DNA of 64,000 nt from Flavobacterium sp. HBTb2-11-1 (GCF_009826975.1 NZ_WUMO01000003.1:62001-126000); one strand, 5' to 3'; shown: positions 43,419-51,564, numbered from the stretch's first letter. Made by a program: numbers and translations. Notes: a model not told the origin generated them from the letters alone.

Positions 43419-45188
43419 ATGAAGACAAATACTATTTTTAATATAAAAACATTAGCGATATTTTCTTTTATATGGCTTTTTGCAAGCTGTACGAATCTTG
43501 ACGAAGTGGTGCTGGATGAGGTTTTAGGAGAAGACGCTTCAAATCCTGCTGGAGCTTTGGCGGCAGCTTATGATCGTTTGGGAGACGGAACTTTTGTAGA
43601 TCATGGCGGTGTTTTCTCTTTACAAGAATATACGACAGACGAAGCCATTTTGCCAACTCGCGGAAGTGACTGGGGAGACGGAGGAAAATGGAGAGACATG
43701 CATGAGTTTACTTGGAAATCGGATAATGCAATTGTGGTAGATAACTGGAATAAATTGACAAACGGAATTACGCGTTCCCTAACGGCTATTCAATCAGTTG
43801 AAGAAAGTTCAATTCCAGAGAAGAAATTGTTTTTAGCGGAAGCGAAAGGACTTTTAGCATATTATTTATACACGACTTTAGATTTGTACGGTCAAGCGCC
43901 TTATAGAGACCCGATGAATCCGAATGCGCCTTTACAGATTTTAAAAGCCGATACGCAAATTGATCAATTGATAAAAGATGTAGAAGCTTTATTGCCAGAT
44001 TTGGCAGAAATGGGAACACAGCAGACGCATCATGGAAGATTTACAAAAGAAGCGGCGTATGGATTTTTAGCGCAGATGTATTTGAATCGTGCTGTTTTTA
44101 AAGATCGTTATAATGCATCTTCAAGCTTTAATTTTACTGAAGCGGCAGCAACGGGTACAGGAACAGATATGGATCGGGTAATTTATTATACTTCATTGCT
44201 GATTGATTCTGGAAAATATTCTTTAGAAAGTGATTATTTCAAAAACTTTGCAAGAGACAATGATAAAGGAAAAGAATTGATTTTTGCTATTTCTCAAAAG
44301 ATCGATTACATCAGAAATGGTTCAAACAGTTTTGCTTATGTGTGTATGGAGCGTAACCAGAGAACTTCTGCTGCAAATAGAGGAACCAATGCGGCTTGTA
44401 CAACTCCTGAGTTTTTTGCAACATGGGATGGAAATCATGATGATCCGAGATTTCAGCAAAAATACCAATATTCTGACGGAACTTGGTTTAAAAATGACGG
44501 TACAGATGTAAGTGTTCCAGCAACAGATATTGTACCTAAAAGTGCCAATTTGCCTTGGTTCCACTTCAATAGAGGAATCCAGTACGGACCACAATACGGT
44601 TCAATCCTATTGTCTTCTGGTTCATTGGAAATGCTTAACGGACGTATAAAAGTCTCTCCATTATACATGGAAAAAAGCACAACAACAAGAATGGATTTTA
44701 CGCCTTCTTTGACTTTTAAGAATCCAGCTCAGGCTGTTTTTGCTCAAAATGAAATCAATCAAGGAGCACGTATTTTTAAATATGAATTTGACCCAGAAGG
44801 AGGAAACGGAAACAGTAATGTTGATATTCCGTTATATCGTCTAGGCGGAATTTACACGATGAGAGCCGAAGCGTATTTCAGAAAAGGAAATACAGCTCAG
44901 GCCATGGAAGATTTGAACAAATTGCGCACAAGCAGAAAAAGAGAATCATTATATGGAAGTACGCCAGGTAAAGCTTTGACAGCAATTGACCAGACCGTTT
45001 TATACAACGAGATTGGTTTTGAATTATACTGGGAATTATATAGAAGACCTCAAATGATCCGTTTTGGAAAATTTGATCTTCCTGGAACTGCAAAAGCTGC
45101 TTCACAACCTTACAGAAGAGTATTCCCAATTCCACAATCGACAATCGACGTGACCAAGGAGTTTAAACAAAACCAAGGATACAATTAA
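43419..45188 (+). CDS. SusD/RagB-family outer-membrane lipoprotein
   Basis: This 589-residue lipoprotein has a signal ending FASC (Cys24), followed by TNLDEVVLDE, an acidic surface-export signal. SusD features are ASNPAGALAAAYDRLGD near the N-terminus, AEAKGLLAYYLYTTLDLYGQAPY (about 140-162), and the C-terminal LGGIYTMRAEAYFRKGNTAQAMEDLNKLR and EIGFELYWELYRRPQMIRFG sections. It is the surface partner of the adjacent STN-SusC. It is longer than the first SusD (506), mainly through an insertion in the middle, so it may bind a different class of ligand. Confidence 0.94.
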   Translation: MKTNTIFNIKTLAIFSFIWLFASCTNLDEVVLDEVLGEDASNPAGALAAAYDRLGDGTFVDHGGVFSLQEYTTDEAILPTRGSDWGDGGKWRDMHEFTWKSDNAIVVDNWNKLTNGITRSLTAIQSVEESSIPEKKLFLAEAKGLLAYYLYTTLDLYGQAPYRDPMNPNAPLQILKADTQIDQLIKDVEALLPDLAEMGTQQTHHGRFTKEAAYGFLAQMYLNRAVFKDRYNASSSFNFTEAAATGTGTDMDRVIYYTSLLIDSGKYSLESDYFKNFARDNDKGKELIFAISQKIDYIRNGSNSFAYVCMERNQRTSAANRGTNAACTTPEFFATWDGNHDDPRFQQKYQYSDGTWFKNDGTDVSVPATDIVPKSANLPWFHFNRGIQYGPQYGSILLSSGSLEMLNGRIKVSPLYMEKSTTTRMDFTPSLTFKNPAQAVFAQNEINQGARIFKYEFDPEGGNGNSNVDIPLYRLGGIYTMRAEAYFRKGNTAQAMEDLNKLRTSRKRESLYGSTPGKALTAIDQTVLYNEIGFELYWELYRRPQMIRFGKFDLPGTAKAASQPYRRVFPIPQSTIDVTKEFKQNQGYN

Positions 45189-45610
45189 GTTTGTTTTTTA
45201 GAGTAACAAAGTAACAAAGTGACAAAGGTGCAAAGGCACAAATTAAAGCGCTAAATCTAACATTAAATATTTACAATGAATTTTTTAGCAATTAAAAAAC
45301 TTTGTCACTTAAAATCTTTAAAGTTTGTGTGTTAGTTTTTTTTATTTTTTTCCAAAAAGCCTGTTTTCAAAAAAGCAGGCTTTTTTTTTAGATGCTAAGG
45401 TTCTGAGATGTTAAGATTCTAAGTTTTTTTCTGCACTGTAGAGATGCACTGCAGTTCATCTAAACCAAAGTTTTTCCTTTCCCACTAATAAAAATTTAAG
45501 TCTGTAAAAGGAAACTTAGAATCTTAGCATCTCAGAACCTTAGTATCTTTAAAAAGAACTTAAAAAAATATAATAAACGAATAGTTAAATGTAAGTGTTA
45601 TCAGGTTGAT
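45189..45610. repeat. Repeat-rich gap after the second susD
   Basis: AACAAAGTGACAAAGG words (about 45205-45228) face CTTTGTCACTT (about 45299-45310). Beyond the terminator, a second pair of arms (GCTAAGGTTCTGAGATG, about 45393-45409, against CATCTCAGAACCTTAG, about 45528-45543) brackets about 120 bp. No gene is seen. Confidence 0.6.
45354..45389 (+). terminator. Rho-independent terminator of the ECF/SusCD operon
   Basis: AAAAAGCCTG (45354-45363) and CAGGCTTTTTTTTT (45376-45389) form a GC stem with a long T-run and a 12-nt loop. Confidence 0.85.
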
Positions 45611-45616
45611 AATGAG

Positions 45617-45624
45617 TATATTTG
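45617..45624 (+). promoter_or_regulatory. -7 box TATATTTG upstream of the SpoIIAA-like gene
   Basis: TATATTTG matches the TAnnTTTG consensus exactly. No clear -33 TTTG lies at the expected distance. The leader would be about 60 nt. Confidence 0.45.
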
Positions 45625-45690
45625 AGATAGCTTTGAAACATCATTAAAATGTTAAAATAAAACTCATTAATAACTCAAAATATAAAAATC

Positions 45691-46059
45691 ATGATACATC
45701 AGATCGATACTACAGATAATATTGTTGCCTTTAGAGCATTGGCGGAAGTAACAAAAGAAGATTTTGTGACAACAGTAACTCCAGCCGTTGAGCATTTGGT
45801 AAAACAGACAAATGAAATTAATTTTTTGTTGGTTTTAGATACTGACATTGAGAATTTTACGGCAGGTGCTTGGCTTCAAGATGCTCTTCTTGGCTTGAAA
45901 AATCTTGGAAAATGGAATAGGGCAGCAATCGTTACGGATACAGACGAAATCATTTCTTTCACAAATGGATTTAGCTATATTGTTCCCGGTGAGTTTCGTG
46001 GTTATAAAAAAGTTGATTTTAATAAAGCATTAAACTGGGTAGAAGGAAATATAAATTAA
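45691..46059 (+). CDS. SpoIIAA-like (STAS-related) cytoplasmic protein
   Basis: This 122-residue protein has the SpoIIAA-like fold pattern: a first strand/helix AFRALAEVTKEDFVTTVTPAVEHLV, a core strand NFLLVLDTDIENFTAGAW (about 46-64), and the family's VTDTDEIISFTNGFSYIVPGEFRGYK ending. Members bind lipids or act in stress and partner-switching contexts, but no function is established here. It is monocistronic, with its own -7 box and a strong bidirectional terminator after it. Confidence 0.82.
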   Translation: MIHQIDTTDNIVAFRALAEVTKEDFVTTVTPAVEHLVKQTNEINFLLVLDTDIENFTAGAWLQDALLGLKNLGKWNRAAIVTDTDEIISFTNGFSYIVPGEFRGYKKVDFNKALNWVEGNIN

Positions 46060-46072
46060 TCCAGTAGCGAAT

Positions 46073-46112
46073 AAAAAAGAGCGCTTATTTCACATATAAG
46101 CGCTCTTTTTTT
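46073..46112. terminator. Bidirectional terminator
   Basis: GAGCGCTTAT (46079-46088) and ATAAGCGCTC (46096-46105) form a perfect 10-bp stem with a 7-nt loop, flanked by A6 and T7. It serves the convergent SpoIIAA-like gene and the small-gene operon. Confidence 0.9.
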
Positions 46113-46130
46113 ATTATGGTTTATAAAATT

Positions 46131-46403
46131 TTAGTGATTGTATTCGATACCGCTGCTTGATTGAGCATCAATTTTGTCTTTAGATACTTGACTATATTTT
46201 TTATAACATGCCGATGCCAAAATTGGTAATGCAAGACTTCCTACAACAGCACTTGCTTTTGGATGTCCCATTTTCTTCAAAACTGCCGATGCTAAAAGAG
46301 CACCAACGCCAACACATACCATTTGTTTTACTGACAGATTTAACGGTTTGCTTTCAGGTTTAATTCCGTGTAATAATGGGTCTATAAAATTTAAATTCTC
46401 CAT
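46131..46403 (-). CDS. Small hydrophobic protein of unknown function
   Basis: This 90-residue protein has two hydrophobic segments (about 28-42, MVCVGVGALLASAVL, and 50-65, ASAVVGSLALPILASA) separated by a KKMGHP turn. The glycine/alanine-rich helices suggest a hairpin in the inner membrane. No family is recognised. It is the last of three small genes on the minus strand (46131-47361) with gaps of 37 and 33 bp. Confidence 0.65.
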   Translation of the reverse strand: MENLNFIDPLLHGIKPESKPLNLSVKQMVCVGVGALLASAVLKKMGHPKASAVVGSLALPILASACYKKYSQVSKDKIDAQSSSGIEYNH

Positions 46404-46440
46404 AATGCCAATTAATTTTAATTTTACTTATTTGTTATTT

Positions 46441-46839
46441 TTAATTTTTACTGTTTTCAGTGTCAGTTTCACTCTCAATTTTCTCAATTTCGACCTTTTC
46501 CTTTTTTATGGCTTGGCGCAAAAGAGCAAAAAGACTCATATAAACATTTGCCATAAAAACTAGAGAAAACCCTGCCAAAATATATCCTCTCCAGTCATTT
46601 AACAAAAGTTTATAATCGCAGATAATCAGAAACGCAATTGTAACGTAATGACTAAAGCAATATTCACACGTAAGGAGATAAAAAAACTTCCTTGACAGTA
46701 TGTATTTGTCATTTTTAGAATGTCTGACACACCATTCATGCGGTTCTCTAAAAATCTCTTCGTGTGTGACAGTCCAGCTGATGCAAGCAATTGGAATCGC
46801 TAGTACAAAAAGCCAGACAATTTGAGTGGCTAAAGTCAT
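46441..46839 (-). CDS. Small membrane protein with CxxC motif
   Basis: This 132-residue protein has three or four predicted membrane helices: WLFVLAIPIACISW at the start, then IAFLIICDYKLLL and GFSLVFMANVYMSLFALL. Conserved-looking residues are FREPHEWC and LTCEYCFSHYVTIA, a Cys/His pattern that recalls DUF1360-type membrane proteins; this is a weak resemblance. The C-terminal tail is charged (KKEKVEIEKIESETD). It is in the middle of the three-gene group. Confidence 0.7.
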   Translation of the reverse strand: MTLATQIVWLFVLAIPIACISWTVTHEEIFREPHEWCVRHSKNDKYILSRKFFYLLTCEYCFSHYVTIAFLIICDYKLLLNDWRGYILAGFSLVFMANVYMSLFALLRQAIKKEKVEIEKIESETDTENSKN

Positions 46840-46872
46840 ATCACTTAATGCTTTACAATTTACGAAATTTTG

Positions 46873-47361
46873 TTATTCTCTCGGGTGATTTTCAGGATAA
46901 TGTTCTGCATCAAAATCGTCCAATTCTTCATCCTTATCCAGATCGACGTCTTTTTCCAGATCATTTTCATAATCCAAATCAGGATCATATTCATCATTTA
47001 AATCATCTTGTTTGCCATCGTTTGTAATGGCATCATCTTCATTGATGATTCTTTCCTGATTAGGAATATTCTCTGAACGGATATTAGTATTAGGTTCAAA
47101 ATCTCCTTTAGGATGCGATGGATCTTCAATAAACTCTTCCTGATATTGATATGGATCTTCATCACGTGCATAATTGTCATTGTCAACCAGCGTATTTTGT
47201 TCATAATAATCAGGATCGCTTTCGCCAAATTCTCGATTGTCATGTTTTTTCAAAACTTGTTTGAACTCGTCTTCATTAGAGTAAGTACCGTCAACAAGAG
47301 TATTTTGTTCGATATAATCAGGATCAAATTGACCATAATCATGGTTGTGTTGCTTTTCCAT
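46873..47361 (-). CDS. Highly acidic protein with internal repeat, unknown function
   Basis: This 162-residue protein has no signal peptide or membrane helix and is very rich in Asp, Glu and Asn, so it is probably disordered. Two copies of a DPDYxEQNTLVD motif lie at about 14-25 and 50-61, each preceded by a Gly/Phe turn. The C-terminus is nearly all acidic (DLEKDVDLDKDEELDDFD). It might bind cations or basic partners. It is first of the three small genes. A possible -7 box (TAAATTTG on the minus strand) lies at 47534-47541. Confidence 0.7.
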   Translation of the reverse strand: MEKQHNHDYGQFDPDYIEQNTLVDGTYSNEDEFKQVLKKHDNREFGESDPDYYEQNTLVDNDNYARDEDPYQYQEEFIEDPSHPKGDFEPNTNIRSENIPNQERIINEDDAITNDGKQDDLNDEYDPDLDYENDLEKDVDLDKDEELDDFDAEHYPENHPRE

Positions 47362-47698
47362 AATACTATTTTTTAGATTATTACTTTTTCAAGATTGAAT
47401 CTTCATAAAAGAAGACCTTTAATTCCTTACAGTTTACTGTAATTGTCTTATCGTAGCTTTTAAAAGTCACATCATTTTTCTGGTTTTAAATTATTTTTCG
47501 GCTTATACTAGTGACTTTAAAAAGCTGTATTTACAAATTTACCACGTAATAAGAAGGAAGTCTTTATAGAAAAATAAATGATAGTTGCATAATTAACAGT
47601 TACTTATAATGTAAATATTGTAAGAAATTATGTAAGTTTAATCTCTGGTAACAATTTACATTTGAAGTAAAATAATGTGTAATTAAATCGAAATCAAT
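47362..47698. other. 337-bp divergent gap between the acidic-protein gene and the CinA-like gene
   Basis: The gap is AT-rich and contains AAGATTGAATCTT, a short palindrome near 47391, and AAAGTCAC / GTGACTTTAAAA words about 45 bp apart (47464 and 47511). It holds candidate promoters on both strands (47534-47541 minus, 47657-47664 plus). No gene is seen. Confidence 0.4.
47657..47664 (+). promoter_or_regulatory. -7 box TACATTTG upstream of the CinA-like gene
   Basis: There is an exact match to TAnnTTTG, with a predicted start near 47671 and a leader of about 28 nt. No -33 TTG lies at the usual distance. Confidence 0.45.
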
Positions 47699-48172
47699 AT
47701 GCCATCAGAAAAGGTAACCGCGTGCTGTCAGACTTTAATCGAAAAGAACTTAACAATAGCATTTGCAGAAAGCGCCTCTGCCGGAAAAATGTGTTATGAG
47801 TTTTCGAGAGTTATTAATTCCGGAAGAATTCTCATAGGAGGAATTGTATGTTATCACACTTCAATGAAGGAAGATTTGTTACATATTCCGTGGGGAACTA
47901 TTGAACAGTATAGTGCAGAATCTGCAGAAGTTACCAAGTTAATGGCGCAAAATTTTTATCGCTACATTAATTCAGATATTTGTGTTGGTTTAACAGGACT
48001 GACAACGCCAGGGGGAAGTGAAAGTGAGTCAAAACCTGTAGGGACTATTTTTATCCATATTATCCTTGGAGAAAAACAAATTGCCAAACGTTTTGAATTT
48101 AAAGGAACTCCTGAAGGCATTATTGACCAGGCAATAGATGTTGTAGCCGATTTGATTTTGAAGGAAATCTAA
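47699..48172 (+). CDS. CinA C-terminal-domain protein (PncC-like nicotinamide-nucleotide amidase)
   Basis: This 157-residue protein corresponds to the stand-alone CinA C-terminal domain. Motifs are FAESASAGKMCYEFSRV (about 22-38, catalytic Ser region), GGIVCYHTSMKEDLL (about 49-63), VGLTGLTTPGGSES (about 100-113) and PVGTIFIHI. The family deamidates nicotinamide mononucleotide, recycling NAD. The usual AESCTGG has become AESASAG, so one normally conserved Cys-Thr step is altered and activity may differ. The last 12 codons are duplicated downstream within repeat DNA. Confidence 0.85.
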   Translation: MPSEKVTACCQTLIEKNLTIAFAESASAGKMCYEFSRVINSGRILIGGIVCYHTSMKEDLLHIPWGTIEQYSAESAEVTKLMAQNFYRYINSDICVGLTGLTTPGGSESESKPVGTIFIHIILGEKQIAKRFEFKGTPEGIIDQAIDVVADLILKEI

Positions 48173-48387
48173 TAAACCAACCAAACGTCCCTACGGGACG
48201 AAACACAAAAAAAAACATTTTTTTTTCTACCGATGAGATGTTCCTAGCGGAACATGTTTTGGATAGATATTTTCTAGATGTTGTGGGCGATTTGATTTTG
48301 AGGGAAATATAATCCAATCAAACTTCCTTACGGGACGAAATAAAAAAACATTTTTTTTCTACCGATGAGATGTTCCTAGTGGAACAT
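48135..48387. repeat. Tandem duplication: cinA 3' end plus two REP hairpins
   Basis: Copy A (48135-48255) and copy B (48275-48387) start with the same TAGATGTTGT word, share the GATTTGATTTTGA(A/G)GGAAAT coding end, then a CGTCCC-type hairpin, a T-run, TCTACCGATGAGATG and a GTTCCTAG(C/T)GGAACAT hairpin. The copies are about 140 bp apart. Copy B carries a non-functional relic of the cinA end. Confidence 0.8.
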
Positions 48388-48596
48388 TTTTTTTAATTTT
48401 TTCTATTATAGAAAGAAATGCTCCTGTGGAACTTTTTTGTCTTAAAGTAATATTCTAAAAACTTTTAGAAGGCATATTAAAAGTGATTATTTTTAAAATT
48501 TGCATTGTTGAGAAAAGAATGTTCCGCTAGGAACATCTCATCGGTAGAACTTTAATTAATCATGTTTTTTCGTTCCGTAGGAACGTTTGGTCGGTA
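48177..48596. repeat. REP-like palindromes flanking the transposase gene
   Basis: Six hairpins are seen: 48177-48200, 48226-48255, 48314-48337 (degenerate), 48358-48387, 48519-48549 and 48571-48596. Stems are 6-7 bp around a 3-4 nt loop (for example CGTTCC-GTA-GGAACG), followed or preceded by TTTGGTCGGTA or CTCATCGGTAGA. The last two read toward the transposase gene, and the tail of the final copy runs directly into its ATG. No other gene lies in this 424-bp gap. Confidence 0.8.
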
Positions 48597-49058
48597 ATGG
48601 CAAATACATATACGCAATTGCACATACAATTTGTATTTGCGGTGAAATACAGAAAAGCATTAATTGCAAAGGAATGGAAAGACAAATTGCATCAATATAT
48701 CACAGGTATAATTCAATCTAATAATCATAAATTGTTATGTATTAATAGTATGCCGGATCATATACATATTTTTATAGGGATGCGTCCTACACAATCCATT
48801 TCAGCACTAATCCAAAATGTAAAAACAGAAACCAGCAAATGGATTAAAGAACAAAACTTGTCACCAGATTTTTCTTGGCAAGAAGGTTACGGAGCATTTT
48901 CATATTCAAGAAGCCATGTGCCAAACGTCATTCGTTATATTCAAAATCAAGAAGAGCATCATAAAAGAGAAACATTTTTAGAAGAATACCAGAAACAGCT
49001 GAAGGCTTTCGAAATTGAGTATGACAAAGAATATATTTTTAAGGAACCTCTTATGTAA
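48597..49058 (+). mobile_element. IS200-like / REP-associated tyrosine transposase (RAYT)
   Basis: This 153-residue protein belongs to the Y1/HUH transposase group. It has the HxH metal motif in MPDHIHIFIGM (about 53-63), an N-terminal LHIQFVFAVKYRKALI, an SWQEGYGAFSYSRSH section, and the catalytic Tyr most likely in VIRYIQNQEEHHKR (about 121-134). The length matches IS200 TnpA and single-domain RAYTs. There is no accessory TnpB and no clear terminal copies beyond the REP hairpins. The location inside a REP cluster argues for the domesticated RAYT type. The ATG overlaps the end of a REP tail. Confidence 0.88.
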
Positions 49059-49113
49059 TTTTAGTCATCTTAGCCATCAGATGTTTCAAAATGATATTCT
49101 GTAGTTTTTCCAA

Positions 49114-50100
49114 TTATTCTTTGCAGTATAACACGCCATTTTTAATCGTCTTTTTATCCAGTTTTCCTTTGCTGAATAATTCCTCTAGAATAATTTTTGC
49201 CTCGTTAACTGAAATATTGTGAATAACAGCATATTCTTTTGGAGCAAGTGTTGGATATATTTCAAAAATTGATAAAGAATTTTTGTTCTCAAATTTTTTC
49301 TTTTTAGCCTCAGGAAATAAAGCCAACAAAGCATTTTCATAAGCGGTGTAAGGTTTACAGCCATAGACAGTAAGCTGATTATTATTGGCATCAGCTAAAA
49401 ATAAAGTTGGAAAACCTCTTATGCCAAGAGTTTTTCCTAGATTTAAATCTTCTTGAAAAAGTTTTTTGGCATCTCCATCATAGTCTGTTTTTAATTTTTC
49501 CACATTCAATCCGGCAGTTTTAGCAGCTTCTGCCAAGTTCTCCCATTTTGCAATATTCTTTTTATCTAGATATAGCTTTTCGCGAAGAATGCGCATAAAT
49601 TTCACAGCCTTTTCTTTACTCTGCATTTGGGCTCCTTTCATGGCAATGCAGGAAGGATAAGAAGAATCTAACGGATCTTCAAGCCAAACATTTCCATCAA
49701 TTGGCATTTCGTAATACAAACTCGCCTCGTCCCAATGATGCGCAACGTCAGAAGGTTTGCTTATTCCGCCGCTGTTATAGGTCCAATCAGGCAATAAACC
49801 GCCCATTCGGTAATCAATTTCGAAATAATCGCCGTATTCCAGTTTTAATTTTCTAAGCTGAGGTTCAATTCCCCAACAAGAAGAACAAATGGGATCGGTA
49901 TAGTAAATTATCTTAACAGGTTTATTTTCTACAGGAATGGCTGTTTTTGCATTCGTTTTTTCGCCAGCAGGTATTTCGCACATTCCGCTCACAGGATCGC
50001 ATAATAGCGGATTTGTTTTGTCTTTACTCATTTTAGAATTTGTTTGTGACTGACAGTTTACACTGAAAATCAGGATTAATAGTATCGACAGTATTTTCAT
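49114..50100 (-). CDS. DsbA-family thioredoxin-fold lipoprotein with C-terminal helical domain
   Basis: This 328-residue protein has a lipoprotein signal (FSVNC, Cys16), a linker, and a DsbA-like domain (about 63-275) with the redox motif DPICSSCWGIEP (about 70-81) and the cis-Pro region GIRGFPTLFL (about 225-234). A C-terminal stretch (about 278-328) looks like a small winged-helix: LAPKEYAVIHNISVNEAKII, LEELFSKGKLDK, then GVLYC. The family includes disulphide oxidoreductases and the SpxH adapter group. The signal places it outside the cytoplasm, so a redox role is likelier. It is divergent from two thioredoxin-fold genes. Confidence 0.85.
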   Translation of the reverse strand: MKILSILLILIFSVNCQSQTNSKMSKDKTNPLLCDPVSGMCEIPAGEKTNAKTAIPVENKPVKIIYYTDPICSSCWGIEPQLRKLKLEYGDYFEIDYRMGGLLPDWTYNSGGISKPSDVAHHWDEASLYYEMPIDGNVWLEDPLDSSYPSCIAMKGAQMQSKEKAVKFMRILREKLYLDKKNIAKWENLAEAAKTAGLNVEKLKTDYDGDAKKLFQEDLNLGKTLGIRGFPTLFLADANNNQLTVYGCKPYTAYENALLALFPEAKKKKFENKNSLSIFEIYPTLAPKEYAVIHNISVNEAKIILEELFSKGKLDKKTIKNGVLYCKE

Positions 50101-50361
50101 AGTAATTTTTAAAAGGTACTCTCGGATTTATGAATATGCTGCAAAGTTGAGCAGAATTTCATAGCCAGTCAATTAGTCAAGAAAACATGACTAGAATCTA
50201 GGGATTTCATTTCTGAATAAATCTGGTTTTGTATCGGAATAATAAACTTTGCCTCTTTGCAACTTGGCACCTAAAAAACTCATTAAACTTTCATTAACAA
50301 AAAGTAAGATTTCATTATTTTATATTTGTAAGACACAAATTAATCCTAAAGCATTCTTCTC

Positions 50362-50838
50362 ATGAAAATAAAGCCTTTTTTCTATATATTTTTATTCGGT
50401 ATTATTTCGATTTCGGCATATAGCCAGAATGTGAAACTGATTAATATCAATCAGCTTAATGAGAGAATCAAAAACGGGAAAGATAGCACTTATGTCGTGA
50501 ATTTTTGGGCAACGTGGTGTGCGCCATGCATAAAAGAATTACCACATTTTGAGAAATTAGGAGGAGAACACAAATCAGAAAAACTGGCTGTTTTATTAGT
50601 AAGTTTAGATTTTAAATCGAAACTAGAATCAAATGTAATTCCGTTTGTGAAAAGGAAGAATTTAAAGAATGAAGTCTTTTTATTAAATGAAAGCAGTCCA
50701 CAAGAATTTATTGATAGAATTGATTCAAGCTGGTCGGGAAGTATTCCAGCAACGCTTTTCATCAAAGGAGATAAACGAAAATTTGTCGAAAGCGAATTTA
50801 CCTACGAACAATTATTAACTGAATATAAAAAACTGTAA
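50362..50838 (+). CDS. TlpA-like thioredoxin-family protein
   Basis: This 158-residue protein has a signal peptide (to about 22, ISAYSQ) and one thioredoxin domain with WATWCAPCIKELPHF (about 49-63). The CxxC is CAPC, typical of TlpA/ResA reductases. The cis-Pro region is GSIPATLFI (about 131-139). It would keep periplasmic cysteines reduced or support cytochrome c maturation. It is 6 bp upstream of the next thioredoxin-fold gene, so the two form an operon. Confidence 0.88.
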   Translation: MKIKPFFYIFLFGIISISAYSQNVKLININQLNERIKNGKDSTYVVNFWATWCAPCIKELPHFEKLGGEHKSEKLAVLLVSLDFKSKLESNVIPFVKRKNLKNEVFLLNESSPQEFIDRIDSSWSGSIPATLFIKGDKRKFVESEFTYEQLLTEYKKL

Positions 50839-50844
50839 ACCATT

Positions 50845-51459
50845 ATGAAAAAAATAATCTTATTACTAGCATTAGCATTTTCTGCTTTTCTATCTCACGC
50901 ACAAAATGCTGTAACACTTAAAGCGGGCGATGCTGCTCCTGATTTCAAACTGAAAAATGTGGACAACAAAGAAGTTTCTTTTGGAACTTTTAAAGATGCA
51001 AAAGGATATATTGTAGTTTTTACCTGTAACACTTGTCCATACGCAATTGGATATGAACAGAGAATTATCGATTTGGATAAAAAATTTAAACCGCAAGGAT
51101 ATCCAGTAATCGCTATTAATCCGAATGATCCTGAAGCTTCTACGGCTGACACTTTTGCTAAAATGCAAGATTTGGCAAAAGACAAAAAATATCCTTTCCC
51201 ATATTTGTTTGATCCAGGACAGAAAATTACGGATGAGTATGGAGCAAAGCGTACGCCTCATATTTTTATCGTTTCTAAAACTGCAAAAGGAAATGTTGTT
51301 GAATATGTAGGAGCAATCGATAATGATCCAGAAGGAAATAATCCTCAGAAAATTAAATACGCAGAAGATGTAATTGCATCCTTAAAAAGCGGACAAAAAC
51401 CAGCAATCACGCAGACTAAAGAAATTGGCTGTACTGTAAAAAGAAAAGCAAAAGCTTAA
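50845..51459 (+). CDS. Thioredoxin-family (peroxiredoxin-like) secreted protein
   Basis: This 204-residue protein has a signal peptide (to about 19, SHAQ) and an AhpC/TSA-type fold: GDAAPDFKLKNVDNKEVSF (about 28-46), then the motif FTCNTCPYAIGYEQRI (about 59-74) with CNTC, and TPHIFIVSKT with the cis-Pro. This DUF-type group of the peroxiredoxin superfamily is common in the phylum with unclear substrates. A conserved-looking C-terminal Cys (KEIGCTVK) could be a third redox residue. It is the second gene of the pair, closed by a terminator at 51565-51592. Confidence 0.86.
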   Translation: MKKIILLLALAFSAFLSHAQNAVTLKAGDAAPDFKLKNVDNKEVSFGTFKDAKGYIVVFTCNTCPYAIGYEQRIIDLDKKFKPQGYPVIAINPNDPEASTADTFAKMQDLAKDKKYPFPYLFDPGQKITDEYGAKRTPHIFIVSKTAKGNVVEYVGAIDNDPEGNNPQKIKYAEDVIASLKSGQKPAITQTKEIGCTVKRKAKA

Positions 51460-51560
51460 GTTTTTTGTTTCAGGTTTCAAGTTCCATGTTTTATTCCGTT
51501 TGCGTTTAACTTGAAACATGAAACATGAAACTTGAAACTTGAAACAAAAGAATCATAAAA
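51460..51560. repeat. Inverted repeat of GAAACTTGAAAC words
   Basis: GTTTCAGGTTTCAAGTT on the left (about 51467-51483) is complemented by AACTTGAAACATGAAAC and GAAACTTGAAAC on the right (about 51510-51545). A related run is at 22240-22275. Confidence 0.6.
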
Positions 51561-51564
51561 CACG

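Noticed and set aside
47113..47376. Hydrophobic plus-strand frame opposite the acidic protein gene
   Set aside because: The antisense of Asp/Asn-rich codons reads as Ile/Val/Phe, so the apparent membrane helix is an artefact.
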